Shown: positions 16,959 to 26,670 of the stretch, in pieces | Position numbering within the stretch: position 1 is the first letter of the stretch | Layout: each line of letters begins with the position of its first letter | Source: Pseudomonas sp. BP8 | GTDB lineage: Bacteria > Pseudomonadota > Gammaproteobacteria > Pseudomonadales > Pseudomonadaceae | Assembly (NCBI RefSeq): GCF_017875955.1 | Contig: NZ_JAGINK010000001.1 | Coordinates: 2,208,001 to 2,272,000, forward strand | Direction: 5' to 3' | Length of the DNA: 64,000 bases | The notes under the pieces: model-generated | Told to the model about the DNA's origin: nothing | What the model saw: only the letters and a program-made list of their open reading frames with translations | Databases searched by the model: none | Position numbers and translations under genes: made by a program

Positions 16959-17354
16959 ATGAACCCGATGTTGGCCCTTCGGCAATACCAGAAAGTCAAC
17001 GGTGCGGCGCAGACGTCCGAGGCGAGCCCGCACCGCCTGGTGCAAATGCTCATGCAGGGTGGTCTGGATCGTCTGGCCCAGGCCAAGGGCGCGATTGCCC
17101 GCAAGGATATCGCCCAGAAGGGCATCCTGATCGGCAAGGCCATCGACATCATCGGCGGCCTGCGCGAGGGTCTCGACCTGGAAAACCACGCCGAGAGCCT
17201 GACAGAGCTGGATAACCTCTACACCTACATGAGCCGCCGCCTGGTTGAGGCCAACGTGCAGAGTGATCCAGCCATCATCGACGAAGTCGCGCGCCTGCTG
17301 ATCACGGTCAAGGAAGGCTGGGACGCGATCGCCGACCAGCAGCCTGAAGGCTGA
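16959..17354 (+). CDS. fliS: FliS, flagellin export chaperone
   Basis: FliS binds the flagellin C-terminus and keeps it unpolymerised before export. The 131-residue start MNPMLALRQYQKV matches FliS family N-termini, whereas the longer open frame upstream runs through the promoter and is rejected. The helical core includes SPHRLVQMLMQGGLDRLAQA, IIGGLREGLD and NLYTYMSRRLVEAN, all typical. ACGAGGTAG precedes the ATG. fliT follows after 15 nt, so the two chaperones form a unit with its own sigma-28 promoter. Confidence 0.95.
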   Translation: MNPMLALRQYQKVNGAAQTSEASPHRLVQMLMQGGLDRLAQAKGAIARKDIAQKGILIGKAIDIIGGLREGLDLENHAESLTELDNLYTYMSRRLVEANVQSDPAIIDEVARLLITVKEGWDAIADQQPEG

Positions 17355-17369
17355 TTCAAGGAGACTGTC

Positions 17370-17666
17370 ATGAGCGAGGTTATCGAGCGTATCGAGCAGA
17401 CCCGCGAAGCGCTGCTGGCTGCTTTGGCCGGGCGCGACTGGGATGCGGTGGGCGAACTCGACCTCGAGTGTCGGCTGTGCGTCGAAGACGTACTGGCTGA
17501 AGCGTCTGAAAATGAAAGCGCTGTAAGGGCCAGCCTTGAGCAATTGCTCGAGGTCTATCGCCATTTAATTGAGGTTGCAAGTGGCGAGCGTCAAACTTTA
17601 GTCGACGAGATGATGCAAATCCGTCAGGCGAAAAACGCCGCCAAGGTATACCATCTGTTCAGCTGA
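17370..17666 (+). CDS. fliT: FliT-like flagellar chaperone (FleP position)
   Basis: A 98-residue, all-helical acidic protein directly after fliS, in the place of P. aeruginosa fleP/fliT. FliT proteins are export chaperones for the cap FliD. Sequence conservation is weak in this family, so the call rests on size, helical character (RIEQTREALLAALAGRDWDA, RASLEQLLEVYRHLIEVA) and position. AAGGAGACTG precedes the ATG. Confidence 0.85.
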   Translation: MSEVIERIEQTREALLAALAGRDWDAVGELDLECRLCVEDVLAEASENESAVRASLEQLLEVYRHLIEVASGERQTLVDEMMQIRQAKNAAKVYHLFS

Positions 17667-17835
17667 CACTGACAAGATGCAAAAATCTGCGCGCCATAAA
17701 TTTGACTGTGTAGTTTTTTTTGACTTTACTAGTGGCTGTATTCGAATTTCAGACGTCCTAACACTGACCATTCAGTCGGAATGATGTCGAGCACGCCCTC
17801 GGGGGCGCCGATATGACTAGGGAAGTTGCTATTGC

Positions 17836-19311
17836 ATGTGGCGTGAAACCAAGATTCTCCTGATCGATGACGACAGCGCCCGCCGCCGCGATCTCGCGGT
17901 GGTGCTTAATTTCCTCGGCGAAGAAAACCTGCCGTGCTCCAGCCAGGACTGGCAGCAGTCGGTAGAGGCATTGTCTTCGAGTCGCGAAGTGCTGTGCGTG
18001 CTGATCGGTACGGTCAGTGCCCCAGCAGGCGTCTTGGCGCTCCTTAAGACAGTGGCTGCCTGGGATGAGTTCCTTCCGGTATTGCTGCTCGGTGAAAATT
18101 CTTCGGCGGACTTCCCCGAAGACCTGCGTCGCCGCGTCCTGTCCAGTCTGGAGATGCCGCCGAGCTACAGCCAGTTGCTCGACTCGCTGCACCGCGCCCA
18201 GGTCTACCGCGAGATGTACGACCAAGCCCGTGAGCGCGGTCGCCAGCGCGAAACCAATCTGTTCCGTAGCCTGGTCGGTACCAGCCGCGCCATCCAGCAC
18301 GTGCGGCAGATGATGCAGCAGGTGGCGGATACCGATGCCAGCGTGCTGATCCTGGGTGAGTCCGGTACCGGCAAGGAAGTGGTGGCGCGTAACCTGCACT
18401 ATCACTCCAAGCGCCGTGAAGCGCCTTTTGTGCCGGTCAACTGCGGGGCGATCCCGGCAGAGCTGCTCGAGAGTGAGCTGTTCGGGCATGAGAAGGGCGC
18501 CTTTACCGGGGCGATCACCAGCCGTGCCGGGCGCTTCGAGCTGGCCAATGGCGGTACGCTGTTCCTCGATGAGATCGGCGACATGCCGCTGCCTATGCAG
18601 GTCAAGCTGCTGCGTGTGCTGCAGGAGCGTACCTTCGAGCGGGTGGGCAGCAACAAGACCCAGAGCATCGATGTACGGATCATCGCCGCGACCCACAAGA
18701 ACCTCGAGAGCATGATCGAGGAGGGCACCTTCCGCGAAGACCTTTACTATCGCCTGAACGTGTTCCCGATCGAGATGGCCCCGCTCCGCGAGCGCGTCGA
18801 AGACATCCCGTTGCTGATGAATGAACTGATCTCGCGCATGGAACACGAGAAACGCGGTTCGATCCGCTTCAATTCGGCATCGATCATGTCGCTTTGTCGG
18901 CATGGCTGGCCGGGTAACGTGCGTGAACTGGCCAACCTGGTCGAGCGCATGGCGATCATGCACCCGTATGGCGTGATTGGCGTGTCGGAGTTGCCGAAGA
19001 AGTTCCGCTATGTCGATGACGAAGACGAGCAATTGGTCGACAGTCTGCGCAGCGACCTCGAAGAGCGCGTGGCAATCAATGGCCATGCGCCGAGCTTCTC
19101 CAATCACGCCATGCTGCCGCCGGAAGGGCTGGACCTGAAGGACTACCTCGGCAACCTTGAGCAAGGCTTGATCCAGCAGGCGCTGGACGATGCCAATGGC
19201 ATTGTTGCGCGGGCGGCTGAACGCTTGCGGATTCGCCGGACCACGCTGGTTGAGAAGATGCGCAAGTACGGCATGAGCCGGCAGGGTGGCGAGGAGCAGG
19301 CAGAGGATTGA
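17836..19311 (+). CDS. fleQ: FleQ, sigma-54-dependent master regulator of flagella
   Basis: FleQ activates early flagellar genes with RpoN and, with c-di-GMP, switches control of matrix genes. The 491-residue protein has a receiver-like N-domain ([14 protein letters not shown]) in which the usual phosphoacceptor position reads VLIGT, so it is not expected to be phosphorylated, as known for FleQ. The AAA+ domain has Walker A GESGTGKE near 174, the sigma-54 loop GAFTGA near 221 and Walker [10 protein letters not shown] Fis-type helix-turn-helix is at the C-terminus ([20 protein letters not shown]). It is followed by a REP array, then by fleSR. Confidence 0.97.
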   Translation: MWRETKILLIDDDSARRRDLAVVLNFLGEENLPCSSQDWQQSVEALSSSREVLCVLIGTVSAPAGVLALLKTVAAWDEFLPVLLLGENSSADFPEDLRRRVLSSLEMPPSYSQLLDSLHRAQVYREMYDQARERGRQRETNLFRSLVGTSRAIQHVRQMMQQVADTDASVLILGESGTGKEVVARNLHYHSKRREAPFVPVNCGAIPAELLESELFGHEKGAFTGAITSRAGRFELANGGTLFLDEIGDMPLPMQVKLLRVLQERTFERVGSNKTQSIDVRIIAATHKNLESMIEEGTFREDLYYRLNVFPIEMAPLRERVEDIPLLMNELISRMEHEKRGSIRFNSASIMSLCRHGWPGNVRELANLVERMAIMHPYGVIGVSELPKKFRYVDDEDEQLVDSLRSDLEERVAINGHAPSFSNHAMLPPEGLDLKDYLGNLEQGLIQQALDDANGIVARAAERLRIRRTTLVEKMRKYGMSRQGGEEQAED

Positions 19312-19330
19312 CGCCTGGCGGCGCGTCAGC

Positions 19331-19552
19331 GCCGGCCCTTTCGCGGGGCAAGCCCGCTCCTGCAGGGCCGGCGCACACTCTGTAGGAGCGGGCTTGCCCC
19401 AATGCCGGTCAGTTAAGACGCCGGGGGCTGCTTTGCAGCCCTTTCGCGACACAAGGCCGCTCCCACATGGATCGTGCATGCCGCTATTTACAGGGCAGGC
19501 ACGGACACTGTGGGAGCGGCCTTGTGTCGCGAAAGGGCCGCAAAGCGGCCCC
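19331..19552. repeat. Two REP pairs between fleQ and fleS
   Basis: The first pair is CCCTTTCGCGGGGCAAGCCC and its inverse (19333-19366 and 19380-19400). The second, longer pair belongs to the GGAGCGGCCTTGTGTCGCG type (19426-19467 and 19509-19551). The part from 19401 is nearly the same as 52662-52815, but with the spacer inverted. It fills most of the 353-nt gap; the fleS promoter lies just after it. Confidence 0.9.
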
Positions 19553-19595
19553 ACGATTTAACATGCCCCAGCAGAACTGCAGATACCCCTATCTC

Positions 19596-19611
19596 CGGCA
19601 CGGCTATTGCT
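19596..19611 (+). promoter_or_regulatory. Sigma-54 promoter of fleSR
   Basis: CGGCAC-N5-TTGCT, with GG and GC separated by exactly 10 nt. It differs from the TGGCAC consensus at one position. It lies 53 nt before fleS, consistent with FleQ/RpoN activation known for fleSR in Pseudomonas. Confidence 0.85.
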
Positions 19612-19664
19612 ACACCGCTGGCAACACACCGTTTTTATGACGGTCAGCCACGCGAGAGAGCACG

Positions 19665-20861
19665 ATGCCCCAGGCCGCCCCGATTTCCCGTATTCCGGAC
19701 GAGCAGCAAGCCCACCAAGGCCGTGAGCAGGCGGTCGCGCTGTTCAACCAGGTGTCGAGCCAGCTGAACGAGTCGTACGGCATGCTCGAAGCGCGGGTGC
19801 GTGAACTCAAAGGTGAGCTGGCCGTGGTCAGCGCGCAGCGCATGGCCGAGCTGGACGAGAAAGAGCGCCTGGCCAACCGCCTGCAGAACCTGCTCGACCT
19901 GCTACCGGGCGGGGTCATCGTGATCGATGCGCAAGGCTTGGTCAGTGAAGCCAACCCGGCAGCCTGCGAGCTGCTTGGCGAGCCGCTGATCGGCCAGTTG
20001 TGGCGTCAGGTCATCGCCCGCAGTTTTGCCCCGCGCAAGGATGACGGCCACGAAGTGTCGCTGCGCGATGGCCGACGCCTGTCGATTGCTACCCGTTCGC
20101 TGGATGCCGAGCCCGGCCAGTTGGTATTGCTGACTGACCTGACCGAAACCCGCCGCCTGCAAGACCAGCTCGCACGCCATGAGCGCTTGTCGTCGCTGGG
20201 GCGCATGGTCGCCTCCCTGGCCCATCAGATTCGTACGCCGTTGTCGGCGGCGATGCTCTACGCCAGCCATCTGGCTGATCCACAGCAAGAACTGGCCAAG
20301 GACACCCGCCAGCGTTTCGCCGGCAATCTCAAAGAGCGCCTGCACGAACTGGAGCACCAGGTGCGCGACATGCTGGTGTTTGCCCGTGGCGAGCTGCCGT
20401 TGGCCGACCGGGTCAGCCCCAAGGCGCTGTTCCAGGCCCTGCAACAGGCCGCTCAGGCGCATGTGCAAGGGCATTCGGTACGCTGGCAATGCGATACCCA
20501 CCTGGGTGAGCTGCTGTGCAATCGCGACACCCTGGTAGGCGCCTTGCTCAACCTGATCGAAAATGCCTTGCAGGCCAGCCCGACGCCTGCGCGGGTCAAG
20601 ATTCACCTGTTCCGTCGCGGGCTGGCCCTGCACCTGTGCATCAGTGACGCCGGCTGCGGGATCGACGCACAACTGCTGGCGCGGCTCGGCGAGCCGTTCC
20701 TGACCACCAAGGCCACCGGTACCGGCCTCGGCCTGGCGGTGGTCCAGGCCGTGGTCCGGGCTCACCAGGGCAGCGTGCAACTGCGCTCGAAAGTCGCCCG
20801 CGGCACCTGCGTGCAGGTGGTGCTGCCGCTGATTGGCGAGTTGCCAATGGAGGCCGTGTGA
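19665..20861 (+). CDS. fleS: FleS, sensor histidine kinase
   Basis: FleS is the cytoplasmic kinase that phosphorylates FleR to turn on hook and basal-body genes. The 398-residue protein has an N-terminal helical part, a PAS domain around 75-165 (GGVIVIDAQGLVSEANPAAC), then HisKA with the phosphoacceptor His187 in SLAHQIRTPLSAAM. The HATPase domain follows (LLNLIENALQAS, CISDAGCGID, GTGLGLAVVQAVV). No membrane segment was seen. Its stop codon overlaps the fleR start (TGATG), so the two are translationally coupled. Confidence 0.96.
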   Translation: MPQAAPISRIPDEQQAHQGREQAVALFNQVSSQLNESYGMLEARVRELKGELAVVSAQRMAELDEKERLANRLQNLLDLLPGGVIVIDAQGLVSEANPAACELLGEPLIGQLWRQVIARSFAPRKDDGHEVSLRDGRRLSIATRSLDAEPGQLVLLTDLTETRRLQDQLARHERLSSLGRMVASLAHQIRTPLSAAMLYASHLADPQQELAKDTRQRFAGNLKERLHELEHQVRDMLVFARGELPLADRVSPKALFQALQQAAQAHVQGHSVRWQCDTHLGELLCNRDTLVGALLNLIENALQASPTPARVKIHLFRRGLALHLCISDAGCGIDAQLLARLGEPFLTTKATGTGLGLAVVQAVVRAHQGSVQLRSKVARGTCVQVVLPLIGELPMEAV

Positions 20862-22222
20862 TGGGCGTCAAGGTGCTGTTGGTCGAGGATGATCGGGCCC
20901 TGCGTCAGGCATTGGCCGACACCCTGGAAATCGGCGGTTTCGCCTACCTGGCTGTCGGTAGTGGCGAGGAGGCGCTCGAGGCAGTGGCTCGCGAGTCGTT
21001 CAGCCTGGTGGTCAGTGATGTCAACATGCCGGGCATGGACGGTCATCAGTTGCTGGCCCAGCTGCGCAGCCAGCATCCGCAGTTGCCGGTCCTGCTGATG
21101 ACCGCCCATGCCGCAGTCGAGCGGGCGGTGCAGGCCATGCGTCAGGGCGCGGCAGATTATCTGGTCAAGCCGTTCGAGCCCAAAGCGCTGCTTAGCCTGG
21201 TCGAGCGGCATGCGGGCGGTCGGGTGGGCGGTGTCGATGAAGATGGGCCGGTCGCCTGCGAAGCGGCCAGCCGGCAATTGCTCGAGCTGGCCGCGCGGGT
21301 TGCCCGGAGTGATTCCACCGTGTTGATTTCCGGCGAGTCGGGCACCGGCAAGGAAGTCTTGGCGCGTTACATCCACCAGCATTCCTCGCGTGCCGCGCAG
21401 GCGTTCGTCGCGATCAACTGCGCGGCGATCCCCGACAACATGCTCGAAGCAACCTTGTTCGGCCATGAGAAGGGCGCGTTCACCGGTGCCATCGCCGCCC
21501 AAGCGGGCAAGTTCGAACAGGCCAATGGCGGTACCTTGCTGCTCGACGAGATATCGGAAATGCCGCTGGGCTTGCAGGCCAAGCTGCTGCGCGTGTTGCA
21601 GGAGCGTGAAGTCGAGCGGGTCGGCGGGCGCAAGCCGATCACGCTGGATATTCGGGTGTTGGCCACCACCAACCGCGATCTGGCCGGTGAAGTGGCGGCG
21701 GGGCGCTTCCGTGAAGACCTGTTCTACCGGTTGTCGGTGTTTCCGCTGGCCTGGAGCCCGCTGCGCGAGCGCAGCGGCGATATCCTGCCGCTGGCCGAGC
21801 GGTTGCTGGCGCGCCATGTGGCGAAGATGAAGCATGCGCCGGTGCGCTTGTCCGCCGCCGCCCGCAGTTGCCTGCAGCAGCATGCCTGGCCGGGCAACGT
21901 GCGCGAGTTGGACAACGCCCTGCAGCGGGCGTTGATCCTCCAGCAGGGCGGCCTTATCGAGGCGGCGGATTTCTGTCTGGCAGGCGCCATTCCCTTGTCA
22001 GCTGGCACTGAGCCATCATTTGAAGCCACTGCAGAGGCCAGCGGACTGGGCGATGACATGCGCCGCCATGAGTACCAGATGATCATCGATACCCTGCGCG
22101 CCGAGCGCGGTCGGCGCAAAGAGGCAGCCGAGCGCCTGGGCATCAGTCCGCGCACCTTGCGTTACAAGCTGGCGCAGATGCGCGATGCCGGGTTCGACGT
22201 CGAGGCCAGCCTGTTCGGCTGA
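20861..22222 (+). CDS. fleR: FleR, sigma-54-dependent response regulator
   Basis: FleR activates RpoN-dependent class III flagellar genes after phosphorylation by FleS. The receiver domain is complete (VEDD at 8-11, phosphoacceptor Asp53 in VVSDVNMPGMDG), unlike FleQ. The AAA+ domain carries [20 protein letters not shown] and LLLDEISEMPL. A Fis-type DNA-binding helix pair is at the end (RRKEAAERLGISPRTLRYKL). I chose the ATG that shares one base with the fleS stop, giving MGVKVLLVEDD as in other FleR proteins. A GTG one codon earlier is possible. Confidence 0.96.
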   Translation: MGVKVLLVEDDRALRQALADTLEIGGFAYLAVGSGEEALEAVARESFSLVVSDVNMPGMDGHQLLAQLRSQHPQLPVLLMTAHAAVERAVQAMRQGAADYLVKPFEPKALLSLVERHAGGRVGGVDEDGPVACEAASRQLLELAARVARSDSTVLISGESGTGKEVLARYIHQHSSRAAQAFVAINCAAIPDNMLEATLFGHEKGAFTGAIAAQAGKFEQANGGTLLLDEISEMPLGLQAKLLRVLQEREVERVGGRKPITLDIRVLATTNRDLAGEVAAGRFREDLFYRLSVFPLAWSPLRERSGDILPLAERLLARHVAKMKHAPVRLSAAARSCLQQHAWPGNVRELDNALQRALILQQGGLIEAADFCLAGAIPLSAGTEPSFEATAEASGLGDDMRRHEYQMIIDTLRAERGRRKEAAERLGISPRTLRYKLAQMRDAGFDVEASLFG

Positions 22223-22250
22223 CAGGCAAATCATCTGCAACTGGTGCGGA

Positions 22251-22373
22251 CCTCTGTGGGAGCGGCCTTGTGTCGCGAAAGGGGCGCGAAGCGGCCCCAG
22301 GTCTTCAGCTGCGCCGCAAAGATCGCCGGGGCCGCTTTGCGGCCCTATCCGCGACGCAAGGCCGCTCCCACAG
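22251..22373. repeat. Inverted REP pair between fleR and fliE
   Basis: TGTGGGAGCGGCCTTGTGTC (from 22254) with a GGGGCGCGAAGCGGCCCC hairpin tail is answered by the inverse copy at 22328-22373. The 122-nt unit can fold as one stem and may act as a bidirectional transcription or mRNA-stability element. Confidence 0.88.
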
Positions 22374-22409
22374 GAATTGTGTGATCCCTGGGAAATTAGT
22401 CGCGATGGC

Positions 22410-22425
22410 TGGCACCTTTGTTGCT
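22410..22425 (+). promoter_or_regulatory. Sigma-54 promoter of fliE
   Basis: TGGCAC-N5-TTGCT is a perfect match to the -24/-12 consensus with GG-N10-GC spacing. It lies 60 nt before fliE and is expected to be FleQ-activated. Confidence 0.93.
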
Positions 22426-22485
22426 TTACGTAGGCTATCCGCTGCATGAGTGTCAAAAAAATGCGGCCGCCGGAGAGAGAAGTTC

Positions 22486-22818
22486 ATGAGCCAAGGTGTT
22501 GAATTCAATCGTCTGATGTTGGACATGCGTGCCATGCAGGCCGATGCCATGTCGCTGCCCAAGGTCGCTGCCGCGCCTGAGCTGGCGCCAGGGCAGAGCA
22601 GCTTTGCCGACATGCTCGGCCAGGCTATTGGCAAGGTCCATGAAACCCAGCAAGCCTCGTCCAACCTGGCCAACGCCTTTGAAATCGGCAAGAGCGGCGT
22701 CGACCTGACCGACGTGATGGTCGCCTCGCAGAAAGCCTCCGTATCGTTCCAGGCCCTTACCCAGGTACGCAACAAGCTGGTCCAGGCGTACCAGGACATC
22801 ATGCAGATGCCGGTTTGA
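22486..22818 (+). CDS. fliE: FliE, MS ring-rod junction protein
   Basis: FliE joins the MS ring to the rod and is the first axial export substrate. The 110-residue start [14 protein letters not shown] follows GGAGAGAG; the longer frame upstream lacks a ribosome site. The C-terminal helix is conserved ([37 protein letters not shown]). It opens the fliEFG unit behind a perfect sigma-54 promoter, with fliF 14 nt later. Confidence 0.96.
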   Translation: MSQGVEFNRLMLDMRAMQADAMSLPKVAAAPELAPGQSSFADMLGQAIGKVHETQQASSNLANAFEIGKSGVDLTDVMVASQKASVSFQALTQVRNKLVQAYQDIMQMPV

Positions 22819-22832
22819 GGACAGATTGAGTC

Positions 22833-24611
22833 ATGGCCGAAGCAGTCGTCGATAACGCCCCCACCAAGAGTGGGCCGCCAGTGGCCAAGCCGCCGCTGTT
22901 CGGCATGTCGTTCCTGGAAAATATTTCACGCATGCCCATGCTGCGTCAGGTTGGCCTGCTGGTCGGCCTGGCTGCCAGCGTGGCCATTGGTTTTGCCGTG
23001 GTGCTCTGGTCGCAGCAGCCGGACTACCGGCCGCTGTATGGCAGCCTGGCCGGGATGGACACCAAGCAGGTCATGGAAGTGCTCGGCGCGGCCGACATCC
23101 CCTATAACGTGGAGCCCAACTCCGGCGCTCTGCTAGTCAAGGCCGACGACCTCTCCCGTGCGCGCCTGAAACTGGCAGCCGCTGGCGTGGCGCCAGGCGA
23201 TGGCAACGTTGGCTTCGAGCTGCTCGACAAAGAGCAGGGCCTGGGCACCAGCCAGTTCATGGAAACCACCCGCTACCGTCGCAGCCTCGAAGGCGAACTG
23301 GCGCGCACGGTGTCGAGCCTGAACAACGTCAAGGCGGCACGCGTGCACCTGGCAATCCCGAAAAGTTCGGTGTTCGTCCGTGACGAGCGCAAGCCGAGCG
23401 CCTCGGTGCTGGTCGAGTTGTACCCAGGCCGGGCCCTCGAGGCGGGCCAGGTAATGGCGATCGTCAATCTGGTGGCGACCAGCGTTCCCGAGCTGGACAA
23501 GACCCAGGTCACCGTGGTCGACCAGAAGGGCAACCTGCTCTCCGATCAGTTGCAGGACACCGCCCTGAGCATGGCCGGCAAGCAGTTCGATTACAGTCGG
23601 CGCATGGAAGGCATGCTCACCCAGCGTGTGCACAACATTCTCCAGCCGGTGCTGGGCAACGACCGCTACAAGGCCGAAGTGTCCGCCGATGTCGACTTCA
23701 GTGCGGTCGAGTCCACCTCCGAGCAGTTCAACCCTGACCAGCCAGCCCTGCGCAGTGAGCAGTCGGTGGATGAGCAGCGCACCAGCAGCCAGGGTCCGCA
23801 AGGCGTGCCGGGTGCCCTCAGCAATCAGCCGCCAGCCGCTGCCGCCGCGCCGCAGAACGCTGCTGCCGGCGCCGCGCCGGCCGGTGCGGTGCAGCCAGGC
23901 CAGCCGTTGCTGGATGCCAATGGCGCGCAGATCATGGACCCGGCCACTGGGCAACCGATGCTCGCGCCGTATCCAGCCGACAAGCGCAAGCAGTCGACCA
24001 AGAACTTCGAGCTGGACCGCTCGATCAGCCACACCCGTCAACAACAAGGCCGCCTCAGCCGCCTGTCGGTGGCGGTGGTGGTCGACGACCAGGCCAAGAT
24101 CGACGCCGCCACCGGCGAGACCACCCGCGCACCGTGGGCTGCCGACGACCTGGCACGCTTCACCCGCCTGGTCCAGGATGCCGTCGGCTTCGATGCCAGT
24201 CGTGGCGACAGCGTGACCGTGATCAACGTGCCGTTCGCCGCTGACCGCAGCGTGGAAATCGCCGAAGCCGCGTTCTACACCCAGCCGTGGTTCTGGGACA
24301 TCGTCAAGCAAGTGCTGGGCGTGGTGTTCATCCTGGTACTGGTGTTCGGCGTGCTGCGGCCGGTGCTCAACAACATTACCAGTGGTGGCAAGCAAGCCGC
24401 CGCAGACGGCGACATGGAACTGGGCGGGATGATCGGTCTGGATGGCGAACTGGCCAACGACCGGGTCAGCCTGGGTGGCCCGCAAAGCATTCTGTTGCCG
24501 AGCCCGAGCGAGGGTTATGAGGCACAGCTGAACGCAATCAAGGGCCTCGTGGCCGAGGACCCGGGTCGCGTGGCCCAGGTCGTGAAAGAGTGGATCAACG
24601 CCGATGAGTGA
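22833..24611 (+). CDS. fliF: FliF, MS-ring protein
   Basis: FliF forms the inner-membrane MS ring that houses the export gate and carries FliG. The 592-residue protein has an N-terminal membrane segment around 38-58 (GLLVGLAASVAIGFAVVLW). A periplasmic YscJ-like domain follows (LYGSLAGMDTKQVMEVLGAA, ARVHLAIPKSSVFVRD). The Ala/Pro-rich loop is around 325-375. A second membrane segment (VLGVVFILVLVFGVL) precedes the C-terminal FliG-binding tail (LNAIKGLVAEDPGRVAQVVK). It overlaps fliG by 8 nt. Confidence 0.97.
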   Translation: MAEAVVDNAPTKSGPPVAKPPLFGMSFLENISRMPMLRQVGLLVGLAASVAIGFAVVLWSQQPDYRPLYGSLAGMDTKQVMEVLGAADIPYNVEPNSGALLVKADDLSRARLKLAAAGVAPGDGNVGFELLDKEQGLGTSQFMETTRYRRSLEGELARTVSSLNNVKAARVHLAIPKSSVFVRDERKPSASVLVELYPGRALEAGQVMAIVNLVATSVPELDKTQVTVVDQKGNLLSDQLQDTALSMAGKQFDYSRRMEGMLTQRVHNILQPVLGNDRYKAEVSADVDFSAVESTSEQFNPDQPALRSEQSVDEQRTSSQGPQGVPGALSNQPPAAAAAPQNAAAGAAPAGAVQPGQPLLDANGAQIMDPATGQPMLAPYPADKRKQSTKNFELDRSISHTRQQQGRLSRLSVAVVVDDQAKIDAATGETTRAPWAADDLARFTRLVQDAVGFDASRGDSVTVINVPFAADRSVEIAEAAFYTQPWFWDIVKQVLGVVFILVLVFGVLRPVLNNITSGGKQAAADGDMELGGMIGLDGELANDRVSLGGPQSILLPSPSEGYEAQLNAIKGLVAEDPGRVAQVVKEWINADE

Positions 24612-25623
24612 TAACCGAGCCGTTACCGCCAAGTTGAGCCGCACCGACAAGGCGGCGATCCTCCTGCTCTCGCTGGGCGAGACCGATGCTGCCCAGGTCC
24701 TGCGGCACATGGGCCCCAAGGAAGTGCAGCGGGTCGGCGTGGCCATGGCGCAGATGGGCAACGTCCATCGCGAGCAGGTCCAGCAGGTGATGAGCGAGTT
24801 CGTCGAGATCGTCGGCGACCAGACCAGCCTGGGGGTTGGCTCCGATGGCTACATCCGCAAGATGCTCAACCAGGCGCTTGGCGAAGACAAGGCCAACGGC
24901 CTGATCGACCGCATCCTGCTCGGTGGCAACACCAGTGGCCTGGACAGCCTCAAGTGGATGGAGCCGCGTGCCGTGGCCGACGTTATCCGCTTCGAGCACC
25001 CGCAGATCCAGGCCATCGTGGTGGCATATCTGGACCCAGACCAGGCCGGTGAAGTGCTGGGTAACTTCGACCACAAGGTACGTCTGGACATCATCCTGCG
25101 CGTATCCTCGCTCAATACCGTGCAGCCAGCGGCGCTGAAAGAGTTGAACCAGATCCTCGAGAAGCAGTTCTCGGGCAACTCCAACGCCGCGCGCACCACC
25201 TTGGGTGGCATCAAGCGCGCTGCAGACATCATGAACTTCCTCGACAGTTCGGTGGAAGGCCAGCTGATGGACTCGATCCGCGAGATCGACAACGACCTGT
25301 CGGAGCAGATCGAAGACCTGATGTTCGTCTTCAACAACCTGGCCGACGTCGACGACCGCGGGATCCAGGCGCTGTTGCGCGAGGTGTCCTCGGACGTGCT
25401 GGTGGTGTCGCTCAAGGGGGCCGACGAGCGGGTCCGGGACAAGATCTTCAAGAACATGTCCAAGCGTGCCTCGGAGCTGCTGCGCGACGACCTCGAGGCC
25501 AAGGGCCCGGTGCGGGTCAGCGACGTCGAAACGGCGCAGAAGGAAATCCTCACCATCGCCCGGCGTATGGCCGATGCTGGCGAGATCGTGCTCGGCGGCA
25601 AAGGCGCCGAAGAAATGATCTGA
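24604..25623 (+). CDS. fliG: FliG, flagellar motor switch protein
   Basis: FliG sits on the MS ring and couples stator torque to rotation. At 339 residues it has the normal length and three-domain form: an N-terminal FliF-binding domain (LSRTDKAAILLLSLGETDA), a middle domain with the EHPQ motif (FEHPQIQAIVVAYLD) and a C-terminal torque helix region (DDRGIQALLREVSSDVLVVS, ADERVRDKIFKNMSKRASEL). The start overlaps the fliF end by 8 nt. fliH follows only after a 285-nt REP-rich gap. Confidence 0.97.
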   Translation: MSDNRAVTAKLSRTDKAAILLLSLGETDAAQVLRHMGPKEVQRVGVAMAQMGNVHREQVQQVMSEFVEIVGDQTSLGVGSDGYIRKMLNQALGEDKANGLIDRILLGGNTSGLDSLKWMEPRAVADVIRFEHPQIQAIVVAYLDPDQAGEVLGNFDHKVRLDIILRVSSLNTVQPAALKELNQILEKQFSGNSNAARTTLGGIKRAADIMNFLDSSVEGQLMDSIREIDNDLSEQIEDLMFVFNNLADVDDRGIQALLREVSSDVLVVSLKGADERVRDKIFKNMSKRASELLRDDLEAKGPVRVSDVETAQKEILTIARRMADAGEIVLGGKGAEEMI

Positions 25624-25654
25624 TCGCGGCGGCTGGCCTGCTGGCGCCATCCCC

Positions 25655-25876
25655 TCTGTGGGAGCGGGTGTATCCGCGAAGGCGTCGGCAGGTTGGCCTT
25701 GCTTGCCCGTGCCGACGCCTGCGCGGGCAAGCCCGCTCTCATGTAACTAACGCTAACTCATTGATTTAACGGAACCCTGTAGGAGCGGGCTTGACCCGCG
25801 AAACCGGCAGAGCCGGTGCCATACACAACAGCGGCTGGCCCTGCCTCTTCGCGGGACAAGCCCGCTCCTGCAGGGA
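25655..25876. repeat. Four REP units between fliG and fliH
   Basis: Units are at about 25655-25688, 25712-25743, 25776-25808 and 25841-25875, in alternating orientation, of the GGAGCGGGCTTGCCCGCG type. Between units two and three lies a 24-nt sequence (25745-25768) found again, inverted, at 28526-28549. No gene fits the gap. Confidence 0.88.
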
Positions 25877-25908
25877 TCGCGTTGGCCGACTTTTGAGAAT
25901 CCTACGAC

Positions 25909-26670
25909 ATGTCCAAAAGCGAACACACCAGCGATCTGATCCGCGCCCGCGACCTTGAAGGCGTCGACGTGTGGACGCTGCCCAGCTTCGACCCTGAGCC
26001 TGAGTATGTGCCGGAGCCCGAGCCGGAAATCATCGAGGCCGAAGTTGAAGAAGTGCCGCTCGAGGAAGTCCAGCCGCTGACCCTTGAAGAGCTCGAAGCG
26101 ATCCGTGAGGAGGCCTATAACGAAGGCTTCGCCACGGGCGAGCGCGAAGGTTTTCACAGCACCCAGTTGAAGGTTCGCCAGGAGGCCGAAGTCGCCCTGA
26201 CGGCCAAGCTGGCCGAACTCGAGCAACTGATGGGGCATCTGCTCGAGCCGATCGCCGAGCAGGACACGCAGATCGAGCGCTCTGTGGTGCATCTGGTCGC
26301 GCACATGGCGCGCCAGGTGATTGGCCGTGAGTTGCGCACCGACTCCAGCCAGATCACCCATGTCCTGCGCGAAGCGCTCAAGCTGCTGCCGATGGGCGCC
26401 GACAATATTCGCATTCACCTCAATCCGCAGGACTTCGAGCTGGCCAAGGCCCTGCGCGAGCGGCATGAGGAGAACTGGAAGCTGCTCGAAGATGAGGCGC
26501 TGCTGCCCGGCGGCTGCCGCATCGAGACCGCTCACAGTCGCATCGACGCGACCATGGAAACCCGTATGGAGAAGGCCGTGGCGCAGCTGTTCGATCAGTT
26601 GCACGACCAGGCCTTGCATCCGGCGGCAGCAGACCTTTCCCTTGCGCTGGGGAGCACCGATGCGCCTTGA
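25909..26670 (+). CDS. fliH: FliH, regulator of the export ATPase
   Basis: FliH binds FliI and tethers it to the export gate and C ring. The 253-residue protein has a Pro/Glu-rich N-terminus ([15 protein letters not shown]). The GxxxG-like helix is rich in Gly ([15 protein letters not shown]). The C-terminal FliH/HrpE domain follows ([30 protein letters not shown]). It overlaps fliI by 11 nt. There is a REP array but no recognised promoter just upstream. Confidence 0.94.
   Translation: MSKSEHTSDLIRARDLEGVDVWTLPSFDPEPEYVPEPEPEIIEAEVEEVPLEEVQPLTLEELEAIREEAYNEGFATGEREGFHSTQLKVRQEAEVALTAKLAELEQLMGHLLEPIAEQDTQIERSVVHLVAHMARQVIGRELRTDSSQITHVLREALKLLPMGADNIRIHLNPQDFELAKALRERHEENWKLLEDEALLPGGCRIETAHSRIDATMETRMEKAVAQLFDQLHDQALHPAAADLSLALGSTDAP

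Noticed and set aside
17706..17740. Possible sigma-70 promoter of fleQ
   Set aside because: TTGACT boxes occur in the AT-rich stretch before fleQ, but no -10 hexamer at suitable spacing is convincing.
19331..19552. CRISPR-like regular repeats
   Set aside because: Repeats are palindromic REP elements in inverted pairs with variable spacing, with no direct-repeat array and no cas genes.
17758..19554. 598-residue open frame on the minus strand
   Set aside because: It is antisense to fleQ and runs into REP repeats. Its His/Gln/Leu-rich composition is typical of shadows opposite GC-rich Pseudomonas genes.
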